Positions 1-6,727 of a stretch of DNA of 7,186 nucleotides are shown piece after piece. Location: NCBI GenBank assembly GCA_913052435.1, contig CAJXDV010000046.1, positions 1 to 7,186 of the forward strand, given 5' to 3'. The notes under the pieces are model-generated. The model made no database searches, was not told the DNA's origin, and was given only the letters and a program-made list of their open reading frames with translations. The translations under genes and the position numbers were made by a program. The number at the start of each line of letters is the position of its first letter. Position 1 is the stretch's first letter. This DNA is from an uncultured Pelagibacteraceae bacterium. GTDB lineage: Bacteria > Pseudomonadota > Alphaproteobacteria > Pelagibacterales > Pelagibacteraceae.

Positions 1-3
1 CTA

Positions 4-33
4 TTGATTTCATTATTCTGAAAAACATATAAT
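4..33 (+). promoter_or_regulatory. Sigma70-like promoter for the SRAP gene
   Basis: A perfect TATAAT -10 box lies at 28-33. A TTGATT -35 box (4 of 6 consensus bases) lies at 4-9, with an 18-base spacer. Transcription would start near base 40, leaving a leader of about 28 bases before the ATG at 69. The background is very AT-rich, so the -10 alone would be weak evidence; the paired -35 at a good distance makes it credible. No clear Shine-Dalgarno sequence precedes the ATG. Confidence 0.55.
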
Positions 34-68
34 CTAAAATAAAATTAAGCCAACAGCTAATTAAAGTT

Positions 69-695
69 ATGTGTGGAAGATATGTGATAACCAATGCAGC
101 AACCAAAACGAATAAAATAGTTAAATCAGCTATACAGATCGAAGATACTGAGAATTATAATGCTCACCCATATCAAAAACTTCCAGTTATAAAAAGGTAT
201 AAAAATGGAAATACTCTAGAAAAATTAAAATGGGGAATAATACCAAGTTGGTCAAAAAAGAAGGATTTCAAGCCCCTTATAAATGCAAGACTAGAGACCA
301 TTGATGAAAAAATTTCTTTCAAAAAATTAATTAAACTTTACCGTTGTATTGCTGTTGCTGATGGTTTTTATGAGTGGAAACGAGAAGAAAAAAACAAAAT
401 TCCATATTATTTCTTAAGAGAAGATAAGAAAATTATCTATATGGCTGGAATATATGAAAATAATGAATTTTGTTTAATAACCGAGCAGGCAAGCAAGAAT
501 GTTAATGAAATCCATCATAGACAGCCAGTAATATTGAATGAAAAAGATGTGAATAGATATCTTAATTTAGAACTTTCAGGTTCAGATTTTTTAAAAGAAT
601 GCAAAAAAACCAATCTTGCTTTTTACGAAATTTCAAAAGAAGTTAACAAACCAACCAATAATAGCATTTCATTGATTCAACAAAAGTTAAACTAA
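69..695 (+). CDS. SRAP-domain (YedK/HMCES-type) DNA-protein crosslink protein
   Basis: This 208-residue protein belongs to the SOS response-associated peptidase (SRAP) family, represented by E. coli YedK and human HMCES. Family members covalently trap abasic sites in single-stranded DNA through the N-terminal cysteine and so shield them from strand breakage. The sequence starts MCGRY, which puts the catalytic Cys at position 2 to be exposed by Met removal; this also fixes the start codon. Other hallmarks are WGIIPSW at 55-61, NARLET at 72-77 (DNA-binding Asn), DGFYEW at 98-103 (active-site Glu102) and the IHHRQPVIL block at 148-156 (catalytic His149). The family usually has RMP in the last motif, while this protein has RQP. 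Its length is near that of YedK (about 220). It stands alone with its own promoter and ends 4 bases from the convergent purK stop. Cytoplasmic location is expected. Family assignment is firm; the crosslinking role is inferred from the family. Confidence 0.93.
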   Translation: MCGRYVITNAATKTNKIVKSAIQIEDTENYNAHPYQKLPVIKRYKNGNTLEKLKWGIIPSWSKKKDFKPLINARLETIDEKISFKKLIKLYRCIAVADGFYEWKREEKNKIPYYFLREDKKIIYMAGIYENNEFCLITEQASKNVNEIHHRQPVILNEKDVNRYLNLELSGSDFLKECKKTNLAFYEISKEVNKPTNNSISLIQQKLN

Positions 696-699
696 ATAA

Positions 700-1743
700 T
701 TATTTTTCTATTATTGTTAGATGACCCATTTTTCTTTTATTTTTTATTTCTGCTTTTAGATAATCAAAGAAAAATTCATTATCCTTAAAATTTTTTCCTT
801 TATAATTAGAAATATCTTCACCAATTAAGTTAATCATTTTTGCGTTATATATTTTTTTTGTTTCAATTTTTTCAAGACCACATACAGCTCTTATATGATT
901 TTCAAATTGACTAATGTTGTGTGAATTAATTGTTAAGTGTCCAGAATTATGGACTCTTGGAGCTACCTCATTTACATATAGATTGTCATTTTTATCTATA
1001 AAAAATTCTACACACAAAGTTCCAATATATTCTAATTCCTCAGCAATTATAGTTGCCCATTCTTTTGATTTTTTATTAATTGCATCTGAAATGTCAGCTG
1101 GTATTTTTGAATATTTTAGAATTTGATCTTCATGAAAATTTTCAATTGGCTCATAAAGTTCATATTTTTGATGACCAAATCTAGTAACAATAACTGATAT
1201 CTCTTTTTTAAGATTAATTAATTTTTCTAAAATATATTCTTTGGTAAAATCAATATTATTATTTAAATCATTAAGATTATTTAATTTATATTGTCCTTTG
1301 CCATCATAACCAAGAGTGCAAGTTTTTAGTAATCCAGGAATTAATTTCTCATTTATCTTAATATCTTCAATATCTTTTATTGAAACATATCTAGTTGTTC
1401 TAATATCATTTTTATTTAAAAAATCTTTTTCAGTTAATCTATTTTGAATTAATTTATTTATCTCGGGTTTTGGTAAAACAGTTTTTTGTTCATCAATTTT
1501 CTTTAAAATATCATATGGAATATTTTCAAATTCATATGTTACTAAATCTACCAGATTAATAAACTCGCTAATAACATTTTGATCACCATAACTTCCATAA
1601 ATAAATTTATCTGTGAAATTTTTGGCCGGTGCATTTATATCATCGCTTAGTATGACAGTTTTAACATGAATTTTTTTTGCAGCATCAGACAATAAGCTTC
1701 CTAGTTGACCTCCGCCAATTATCCCAAGAGTTGGCCTAGACAT
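700..1743 (-). CDS. purK: N5-carboxyaminoimidazole ribonucleotide synthase (PurK)
   Basis: PurK is a cytoplasmic ATP-grasp enzyme that converts aminoimidazole ribonucleotide (AIR), bicarbonate and ATP to N5-CAIR in de novo purine synthesis. The 347 residues show the family layout. The N-terminal nucleotide-fold motif IIGGGQLG is at 8-15 and the PurK signature YEFENIP at 70-76. The glycine loop KTCTLGYDGKGQ at 140-151 is typical of the ATP-grasp domain. Metal and nucleotide ligands lie in VEFF at 245-248 and in NEVAPRVHNSGHLT at 258-271. The C-terminal lobe ends in the conserved KMGHLT at 338-343. Length is normal (E. coli PurK is 355). The ATG directly follows the purE stop codon with no spacer and no Shine-Dalgarno site, so the gene is probably read from the purE message by translational coupling. 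The product should be handed to PurE. Confidence 0.96.
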   Translation of the reverse strand: MSRPTLGIIGGGQLGSLLSDAAKKIHVKTVILSDDINAPAKNFTDKFIYGSYGDQNVISEFINLVDLVTYEFENIPYDILKKIDEQKTVLPKPEINKLIQNRLTEKDFLNKNDIRTTRYVSIKDIEDIKINEKLIPGLLKTCTLGYDGKGQYKLNNLNDLNNNIDFTKEYILEKLINLKKEISVIVTRFGHQKYELYEPIENFHEDQILKYSKIPADISDAINKKSKEWATIIAEELEYIGTLCVEFFIDKNDNLYVNEVAPRVHNSGHLTINSHNISQFENHIRAVCGLEKIETKKIYNAKMINLIGEDISNYKGKNFKDNEFFFDYLKAEIKNKRKMGHLTIIEK

Positions 1744-2238
1744 TTATTTTGGTTTTTTTTTTACTGATTTTGATTGTTTTGTTCGCCAGTTTTTTAAATT
1801 ATTTTTAACTTTATTATCAAAATTTGAAATAATTGAAGCAGCAAATAAACCTGCATTTATAGCGCCATCTTTACCGATGGCGACTGTTCCCACAGGTATA
1901 CCTTTTGGCATTTGAGCAATAGATAACAGACTATCCAAACCTTTTAGCTTTTTACTTTCAATTGGAACACCTATTACAGGTATTCTGGTCAGTGCCGCAA
2001 TCATACCTGGTAGGTGAGCCGATCCTCCTGCACCTGCAATTATCACAGAAATATTGTTTTTCTCAGCAGATTTAGCGAACTTAAACATACGTTCAGGTGT
2101 TCTGTGTGCTGAAATAATATTAGTTTCGTGTTTAATTTTTAAAATTTTTAATGTTTTTTCACTGTATTGCATTGTTGAGTAGTCCGACTGACTTCCCATG
2201 ACTATCGATACTTTGTTAATGTTTTTTTTACTTTTCAT
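1744..2238 (-). CDS. purE: N5-CAIR mutase (class I PurE)
   Basis: PurE rearranges N5-CAIR to CAIR, the step after PurK, and normally forms a cytoplasmic octamer. The 164 residues contain all class I landmarks: MGSQSD at 14-19 (phosphate and ribose contacts), SAHRTPER at 43-50 with the catalytic His45, the glycine loop GAGGSAHLPGM at 69-79, and IAQMPKGIPVGTVAIG at 107-122. The presence of PurK beside it supports the class I, N5-CAIR mutase reaction rather than direct AIR carboxylation. The last 15 or so residues (150-164) form a Lys-rich tail beyond the conserved core that I do not recognise. It is the first gene of the purE-purK pair and its stop abuts the purK ATG. The start is in the shared upstream region at 2239-2328; no Shine-Dalgarno or convincing minus-strand promoter is visible. 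Confidence 0.96.
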   Translation of the reverse strand: MKSKKNINKVSIVMGSQSDYSTMQYSEKTLKILKIKHETNIISAHRTPERMFKFAKSAEKNNISVIIAGAGGSAHLPGMIAALTRIPVIGVPIESKKLKGLDSLLSIAQMPKGIPVGTVAIGKDGAINAGLFAASIISNFDNKVKNNLKNWRTKQSKSVKKKPK

Positions 2239-2274
2239 TAAATAATATTGCGTAATTATCTTATTAGTGTTTAT

Positions 2275-2303
2275 TTCAAATTATTATAAAATATCAATAT
2301 AAT
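2275..2303 (+). promoter_or_regulatory. Promoter for the TPR-glycosyltransferase gene
   Basis: The 90-base gap between the divergent purE and TPR genes (2239-2328) is almost pure A/T. Within it a perfect TATAAT lies at 2298-2303, and a TTCAAA (4 of 6 consensus -35 bases) lies 17 bases upstream at 2275-2280. Transcription would start near 2310, giving a leader of about 20 bases. The purE promoter must lie in the same gap, but I found no pair of boxes with good spacing on the minus strand. AT-richness makes chance -10 matches common. Confidence 0.45.
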
Positions 2304-2328
2304 CAAATAATAAAAATAGAATTATTCG

Positions 2329-3783
2329 ATGGATCCAAAAATTCAAAAATCAAAAGAGTTTTTTTTGTCTGGTATAAAATATTTGCAAAACGAAGATTTT
2401 GAAAATGCAGAAAAAGACTTTCTTGAAAGTTTCAACTTAACTCCAGATAGACTTTCAATAATAAATAATCTTATTCAAATTTATATACATAATGAAGATG
2501 CAATTAAATTAGAAAATTTAATAAAAAAAATTGATAAAACTCATATTGACACTTTTGAAGCTCAATCAGGATACGCTTATCTGTATTTCTTTAAAAAAAA
2601 ATATGAGGAGTCTTCCAATATATTAAAAAAAATAAAATCTAGAAATATTGATGAAGAAAAACTTTTATTAAGTTTAGAAGCCAAACTTTTTGAAGAAAAA
2701 AATGAATTTGATAATGCAAAATTAATTTATGAGAAAATCATAAACATATCAGAAAATAATGCCAAAAGTTTTTATAATTATGGTTTATTCCTGATGAAAA
2801 TAAATAAAACTGAAGAAGCATTAAAAATATTCAATGAAATATTAGAAAAGGAACCGCAAATTAAAAGTAAGGAAAAAATAGTTTGGCATATAAGTTTATG
2901 TGAATTAAAGTTAAAAAATATAGAAGGGTATAAAATTTATAAACCTTTATCAAAAACTGAATATGAAAAAAAATTCTTAAAATTAAAAGAACTTACAAGA
3001 ATTGAAGATTTAATTAGCAATCCAAAAAAAGTTTTAATTTGGGGAGATCAAGGATATGGAGATATGATAATATTTTCGAGGTTTGTAAAATATATTTCAA
3101 AAAAATATAAAATTAAAATAAATCTACTTTTTCCAAAAAAAATTAAGGAATTATTCATAGATTTTGATGAGAATATTAATTTGTTTGAGAATGACGAAGT
3201 ACAAGATTTGGATATTTATGATTTTCAAATAAGATTATCATGTCTTCCTAGAGTAATTAATTATAAAGACTTCAATGATATTGAATTTTATGAACTAAAT
3301 TTGAAACCGATAAGCTCTAATTTACAAAAAAAAACACCGAATATAGGCTTGGCATGGTCAGGACGCTCTACATTTTCTAATGATAATTTAAGAAGTATTC
3401 CTCTAGCTTATTTTGATAAATTATTAAAAAAAAATTTTCAATTTTATAAATTACAGCAAGAGGCCAGTGAAAATGATATTGAAATATTAAAAAAATATTC
3501 AAATATAACAGATCTAGGAAGTAAAAGTTTTTTTGAGTTAGCAAATATCATAAAACAACTAGATTTAGTCATTACATGCGATACAGCTATAATTCATTTG
3601 GCTGGTACATTAAATGTTAAATCTTATTTACTCTTAAATTATAATTCTCATTGGATATGGTTTGATGATAGCAAAAGTAACGTTTGGTACCCAAGTGTTG
3701 AGATAATAAAACAGATTAAAATGGGTGATTGGAGCACAGTATTTCAAAAGCTTGAAACAAATATTGCTCAATTGTATAGTTAA
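2329..3783 (+). CDS. TPR protein with C-terminal GT9-like (GT-B fold) glycosyltransferase domain
   Basis: This 484-residue protein has two parts. Residues 1 to about 190 are helical and show TPR-like repeats, for example around 11-40, 80-105, 115-145 and 146-180 (YNYGLFLMKINKTEEALKIF with the spaced Y/G/A pattern). Residues about 232-480 match the TPR-linked glycosyltransferase type related to heptosyltransferases. The first half has a Gly-rich loop GDQGYGDMIIFSRF (239-252). The second Rossmann half begins NIGLAWSG (338-345). The donor-site block DLVITCDTAIIHLAG is at 412-426, and a tail carries HWIWFDDS and WYPS (441-456). There is no signal peptide or membrane segment, so it is probably cytoplasmic. 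By family it would modify a protein or an envelope glycan; neither donor nor acceptor can be read from the sequence. It has its own promoter and no Shine-Dalgarno site. The small zinc-knuckle gene follows after 33 bases and could be cotranscribed. Confidence 0.8.
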   Translation: MDPKIQKSKEFFLSGIKYLQNEDFENAEKDFLESFNLTPDRLSIINNLIQIYIHNEDAIKLENLIKKIDKTHIDTFEAQSGYAYLYFFKKKYEESSNILKKIKSRNIDEEKLLLSLEAKLFEEKNEFDNAKLIYEKIINISENNAKSFYNYGLFLMKINKTEEALKIFNEILEKEPQIKSKEKIVWHISLCELKLKNIEGYKIYKPLSKTEYEKKFLKLKELTRIEDLISNPKKVLIWGDQGYGDMIIFSRFVKYISKKYKIKINLLFPKKIKELFIDFDENINLFENDEVQDLDIYDFQIRLSCLPRVINYKDFNDIEFYELNLKPISSNLQKKTPNIGLAWSGRSTFSNDNLRSIPLAYFDKLLKKNFQFYKLQQEASENDIEILKKYSNITDLGSKSFFELANIIKQLDLVITCDTAIIHLAGTLNVKSYLLLNYNSHWIWFDDSKSNVWYPSVEIIKQIKMGDWSTVFQKLETNIAQLYS

Positions 3784-3816
3784 AACAAAAGATAGCTGAG
3801 GTGGGGCTTATCGATA

Positions 3817-3987
3817 ATGATTAATGAAAATTCATCAAAAGATTTAAATCAAAAAGATTTAGATGAATTTAATAATAAATGTGAGGAATGTAAAAAAGAA
3901 GATGAAAGTGTTTCTCAAAATTTAATTCTTACAGGATTTAAACTTTGCAAATCTTGTAGAATTTCAAAAACTATTTTTCCAATTTAA
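3817..3987 (+). CDS. Small protein with two CxxC knuckles, function unknown
   Basis: This open frame encodes 56 residues from ATG 3817 to TAA 3985-3987. It has a polar, acidic N-terminal third followed by KCEECKK (Cys22, Cys25) and LCKSCR (Cys44, Cys47). The CX2C-X18-CX2C arrangement is that of a small four-cysteine zinc ribbon. A GAGG-containing G-rich stretch at 3798-3806 precedes the ATG, but the GAGG lies about 15 bases from it, longer than usual. The in-frame TAG at 3793 rules out a much longer protein. The gene begins 33 bases after the TPR gene, and its stop overlaps the stop of the convergent Yip1-like gene by 4 bases. I do not recognise the family. Zinc binding is inferred from the cysteine spacing; coding is supported by the regular codon pattern and the paired cysteines. 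Confidence 0.65.
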   Translation: MINENSSKDLNQKDLDEFNNKCEECKKEDESVSQNLILTGFKLCKSCRISKTIFPI

Positions 3988-4529
3988 CTAATATTGCTTA
4001 TTGGCAAAGCATTCATTCTACTCATTAAAAAAGAAATTGATAGAAAAGCAATTATTAAAAAAGATAAAAATATAATTCCAAAAGCTTTAAAATTAGATTT
4101 TAAATTTAAAATCTGTTTTGTAGATATTATTAAAGAAGCAAAAATCCAAAACTGTGTAATAAAAACAATTAATAAAACTAAATCTGGCGTTACAGCAAAA
4201 AATCTTAATAGTCCTGGAGCATGCGCATAACCAACTGCAATTAAAACTTTTTTAAAAGGTATCTTGATTTCTTTGTCTGGAAAAATTTTAACTCCAATTA
4301 CATAAATAAAAATAGTCCATACTAACCACGTCAATATTGCTGTAAGACCAGAAATTCCTATAGATGTTTTTATAATAGTGTTTGCAGCAACTGCGCCCGC
4401 TACACCATCCAGAATCATTATTAAGCCAGCAAAATAAATTGCAGCATCACCAAAATATTTTGATTCTCTATATAAATTTTTGTCTAATTTTAATGACCTA
4501 AAAATGATATCTAAAAATTGTGCAAACAT
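3984..4529 (-). CDS. Yip1-domain integral membrane protein
   Basis: This is a 181-residue inner-membrane protein. A short amphipathic N-terminus (MFAQFLDIIFRSL, then a charged stretch to residue 28) is followed by about five hydrophobic helices, near 29-53, 57-80, 94-112, 115-136 and 147-169. The order of helices and the conserved-looking VGYAHAPGLLRFF at 99-111, between helix 2 and the C-terminal helices, fit the Yip1/YIPF family (Pfam Yip1). Bacterial members have no settled function. It lies 42 bases downstream of the GcvT-like gene on the same strand, with a hairpin between them, so cotranscription is possible but perhaps attenuated. Its last codons overlap the stop of the small cysteine protein on the other strand. 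Membrane topology is clear; the family name is likely but less certain. Confidence 0.75.
   Translation of the reverse strand: MFAQFLDIIFRSLKLDKNLYRESKYFGDAAIYFAGLIMILDGVAGAVAANTIIKTSIGISGLTAILTWLVWTIFIYVIGVKIFPDKEIKIPFKKVLIAVGYAHAPGLLRFFAVTPDLVLLIVFITQFWIFASLIISTKQILNLKSNFKAFGIIFLSFLIIAFLSISFLMSRMNALPISNIS
4095..4114. repeat. Perfect 20-base palindrome inside the Yip1-like gene
   Basis: The ten bases AGATTTTAAA at 4095-4104 are followed directly by their exact reverse complement at 4105-4114, with no loop. It lies in the codons for the LNLKSNF region between helices 4 and 5 of the Yip1-like protein. In such AT-rich DNA it may be chance; no function is claimed. Confidence 0.5.
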
Positions 4530-4538
4530 TGTTTGTTA

Positions 4539-4566
4539 TTTAGGGGAATTAAAAAATCCCCCTAAA
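4539..4566 (-). terminator. Hairpin between the GcvT-like and Yip1-like genes, possible terminator or attenuator
   Basis: TTTAGGGG at 4539-4546 pairs perfectly with CCCCTAAA at 4559-4566 around a 12-base A/T-rich loop. On the minus strand this stem comes 6 bases after the GcvT-like stop and ends 9 bases before the Yip1-like start codon. The run of T on that strand sits in the loop rather than after the stem, so it is not a classic intrinsic terminator. It could instead act as a partial terminator, an mRNA-stabilising 3' stem, or a structure that limits Yip1 translation. The GC-rich stem stands out against the local composition. Confidence 0.4.
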
Positions 4567-4571
4567 GAATT

Positions 4572-5930
4572 TTATCCATTTACAACTTCTCTTGTATTTG
4601 CGTTGTAAGATTCTTTAAATGGGATATCCACCACAATTGCATCAACAGGTTGACCAGGTGTTTCAGAATATTTTTCTGGTAGATGAACTTTATATTTAGT
4701 TCCTGCATTTCCTTTGGGTAAACCGTTGGCATTTAAAGTCCCATCAAATGGAACATATCCCATTGCGATATTTTGTTTTTTCTCTGGGTGATACCAAGGA
4801 GAAGTAACAAAACCAACGGCTTCACCTCCACCTTCACCAGAAATTAGCCAAAAATCAGGCGCATATTCTTCTATTGGTTTACCACCCATTTCTAAACCAA
4901 CTAATTGAAGTTTATATGGTTTTTTACCAGCTTTAAGATCAGCTTTCATTTGTTCCAATGCTTTTTTTCCTATGTAGTCACCTTTTTTATTCCATTCTCC
5001 TTTACCAGATAGCGAAACTTGGTAACCTAAGTTACATTGAAAAGGGTTATGTTGATTATCCATATCTTGACCCCATGAAAGAATTCCAGCTTGAATTCTT
5101 CTATGGTGTGCAGGAGCAATAACCATTAAATTATGTTTTTTTCCTGCATCAAGAACAGCATTCCACATATCCTCAGCATATAAAGTAGACTCTCTTAAAT
5201 AAATTTCATAACCCGCTTCGCCAGAGAAACCTGATTGAGATATTATACAACTTCTCCCACCGACTTTAACATCGGCCAAACCATAAAAAGGCATATTATC
5301 AAAATCAACTTGATCTCCACATAAGTCTTTCATTAAAGCTTTTGATTTAGGTCCTTGAATTTGAACTGGACTTACATCAATTTCATCGATTTCAACATTA
5401 AATCTTCCATCACAATTAACACCTTGCAAGTAAAGACCAATGTCACTATCAGATAAACTAAACCAAAATTCATCTTTTGAAATTCTTAGAAGAATTGGAT
5501 CGTTCAATACACCACCATAAGCATTACATAAAATTACGTATCTTGCTCTCATTGGTGAGATTTTTGTTGCATCTCTTGTAATTACATAGTCTGTAAATTT
5601 TTCTGCATCTGGACCTTTTACTCTTATTTGTCTTTCAACAGCAACGTTCCACATAGTTACATGATTTACAATTGCATCATACTCAACCATAGCACCGCCA
5701 TCTTCAGGTTTTACATATCCTCTCGGATGATAAATACGGTTATAAACTGTAGCTCTCCAACATCCTGCTCGCATAGATAAATGCCAGTATGGTGACTTTC
5801 TTACCCTTGTTGAAATAAGCATTTCAACTTTTGTTGGACCGCTTTGTCTTAAATTATAAGGTACGTTTCTATCAGATTGATCAACTGAAGTTACGTGTCT
5901 TACTTTATTATAATCAAACTCATTAGACAT
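4572..5930 (-). CDS. GcvT/DmdA-superfamily THF-dependent methyltransferase (demethylase), substrate unknown
   Basis: This 452-residue cytoplasmic protein belongs to the aminomethyltransferase fold shared by glycine cleavage T-protein, DMSP demethylase DmdA and O-demethylases such as LigM. Folate-fold landmarks in order are MWNVAVERQIRVKGPDA at 93-109, the RDATKISPMRARY region at 119-131, GGVLNDPILLRI at 139-150 and FWFSLSDSDIGLYL at 155-168. Further on come DVSPVQIQGPKS at 185-196, the GcvT-type SGFSGEAGYEIYL at 233-245, the RRIQAGILSWGQDMD block at 277-291 and DYIGKKAL at 318-325. The VER/KGPDA, SDSD and VSPVQIQGPKS motifs look more like DmdA than true GcvT. DmdA itself is about 370 residues; this protein has about 50-60 extra N-terminal residues and further length in the C-terminal domain. 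It should pass a methyl group from a small methylated compound to THF. Its ATG overlaps the metF-like stop by 8 bases and has a strong Shine-Dalgarno site, so the two are translated together. I do not call it dmdA because the extra regions make the substrate uncertain. Confidence 0.85.
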   Translation of the reverse strand: MSNEFDYNKVRHVTSVDQSDRNVPYNLRQSGPTKVEMLISTRVRKSPYWHLSMRAGCWRATVYNRIYHPRGYVKPEDGGAMVEYDAIVNHVTMWNVAVERQIRVKGPDAEKFTDYVITRDATKISPMRARYVILCNAYGGVLNDPILLRISKDEFWFSLSDSDIGLYLQGVNCDGRFNVEIDEIDVSPVQIQGPKSKALMKDLCGDQVDFDNMPFYGLADVKVGGRSCIISQSGFSGEAGYEIYLRESTLYAEDMWNAVLDAGKKHNLMVIAPAHHRRIQAGILSWGQDMDNQHNPFQCNLGYQVSLSGKGEWNKKGDYIGKKALEQMKADLKAGKKPYKLQLVGLEMGGKPIEEYAPDFWLISGEGGGEAVGFVTSPWYHPEKKQNIAMGYVPFDGTLNANGLPKGNAGTKYKVHLPEKYSETPGQPVDAIVVDIPFKESYNANTREVVNG

Positions 5931-6651
5931 AGTTGTTCTCCTTCAACCACTTGTTTGTTTCCTTCAAGCCGCCGAATGTATAAATGTGGAAATAATCAGT
6001 ATGCGATTTAACTTTTCCAATTAAATCATTAGGGTCTTTAGGTTTCAATAAATCTAGTGCCTTACTAAAATTAGATTTAAGAAAGTTTATAGAATTTTTT
6101 GCCCCGACAATATTTGCAAACTTTATTAAGCTTAGTATTTTCATGGGTCCAGTAATTCCAACATGCACTGGTACTGTTTGCTTAGAAATAAAATCAATAA
6201 TAGGCTGGGCGTCCAATAACCATTGGGTTATTATGTAATCAGCGTAAGGCTTTTTATCTATCATTGCTTTTTCTAATTTTGAATCGGATATATCAGGACT
6301 CCCCTCTGGATGTCCAGCAATTCCTATCTTAAGTTCTTCAAAATATCCTGTCTCCAGGATTTGAAAAGAACTATCAAATTTTCCAATTGGGTCTCTACTT
6401 CCACCTATGACTAATGCCTGTTTAACTCCAACATCTTTACATCTTGAAACGTAGTCTTTTAGCTCTTTTTCGTCACTAATAGATCGTGCTGGAAAATGGG
6501 GAACAGGGTTGAAACCTTTTTTGACTAGATCTCCAGCTTTATGGGAATTTTCTTTATAATTTCCATCAGGTAGCAAAGTGATATAAACATCCTTTACAGG
6601 CGGCAAGGTTTCAAGGTCAGTGTGAGGACCCATTTCCAATGAAAAATTCAT
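5923..6651 (-). CDS. Short MetF-like methylenetetrahydrofolate reductase
   Basis: This 242-residue protein is a compact member of the flavin-dependent MetF family, which interconverts 5-methyl-THF and 5,10-methylene-THF. It aligns by eye along most of E. coli MetF (296). FSLEM at 3-7 matches VSFEF, placing the proton-donor Glu at residue 6; this supports the start at 6651 rather than the next Met (residue 7). PHFPAR at 51-56 matches PHLTC. The FAD-site ALRGD becomes VIGGSRDP at 81-88. IAGHPEGSP at 111-119 matches AYPEVHPEA, ITQWLLD at 141-147 matches ITQFFFD, VGITGP at 164-169 matches PGILPV, and FHIYTFGG at 221-228 matches FHFYTLN. The N-terminal leader and a few surface segments are missing compared with MetF. 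It overlaps the GcvT-like gene by 8 bases, so it probably oxidises the 5-methyl-THF that enzyme makes. No Shine-Dalgarno site precedes its ATG. Family assignment is good; whether it also serves methionine synthesis is unknown. Confidence 0.85.
   Translation of the reverse strand: MNFSLEMGPHTDLETLPPVKDVYITLLPDGNYKENSHKAGDLVKKGFNPVPHFPARSISDEKELKDYVSRCKDVGVKQALVIGGSRDPIGKFDSSFQILETGYFEELKIGIAGHPEGSPDISDSKLEKAMIDKKPYADYIITQWLLDAQPIIDFISKQTVPVHVGITGPMKILSLIKFANIVGAKNSINFLKSNFSKALDLLKPKDPNDLIGKVKSHTDYFHIYTFGGLKETNKWLKENNYV
5938..5943 (-). promoter_or_regulatory. Strong Shine-Dalgarno site for the GcvT-like gene
   Basis: On the minus strand AAGGAG lies 7 bases before the ATG at 5930, inside the last codons of the metF-like gene. 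It is the best ribosome-binding site in the window, where most genes have none. It fixes the start of the GcvT-like protein and suggests it is translated at a higher rate than its upstream partner. Confidence 0.8.
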
Positions 6652-6727
6652 TCAGGGATACTTATTTATTTTGAAATAACTGTCTAGAAAATTCGTACTT
6701 TTAAGCTAAGCTGAAATCGGCACGGCC
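6652..6727. other. Gap between the metF-like gene and the permease remnant
   Basis: These 76 bases separate the metF-like ATG from the stop codon of the permease remnant on the same strand. I see no gene. A weak minus-strand promoter could be TAGACA (6684-6689) with a poor TAAGTA about 16 bases downstream. If the remnant was once an intact gene, metF would have been the next gene in its operon and may since have lost or gained a promoter here. Confidence 0.3.

Noticed and set aside
914..1126. Plus-strand open frame of 70 codons
   Set aside because: It lies wholly inside purK on the opposite strand. purK has complete family motifs across this stretch, so this is an antisense shadow.
2239..2300. 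Minus-strand promoter for purE using TTGAAA (2274-2279) and GATAAT (2255-2260)
   Set aside because: The spacer is only 13 bases, too short for a sigma70 promoter.
3994..4230. Plus-strand open frame of 78 codons rich in Lys and Ile
   Set aside because: It is antisense to the Yip1-like gene, which has clear membrane helices; the Lys/Ile bias is what reverse-strand AT-rich DNA gives.
4572..5930. Calling the GcvT-like gene dmdA or the glycine cleavage gcvT
   Set aside because: Motifs resemble DmdA, but length and the N-terminal extension differ, and no gcvH or gcvP is nearby to support glycine cleavage.
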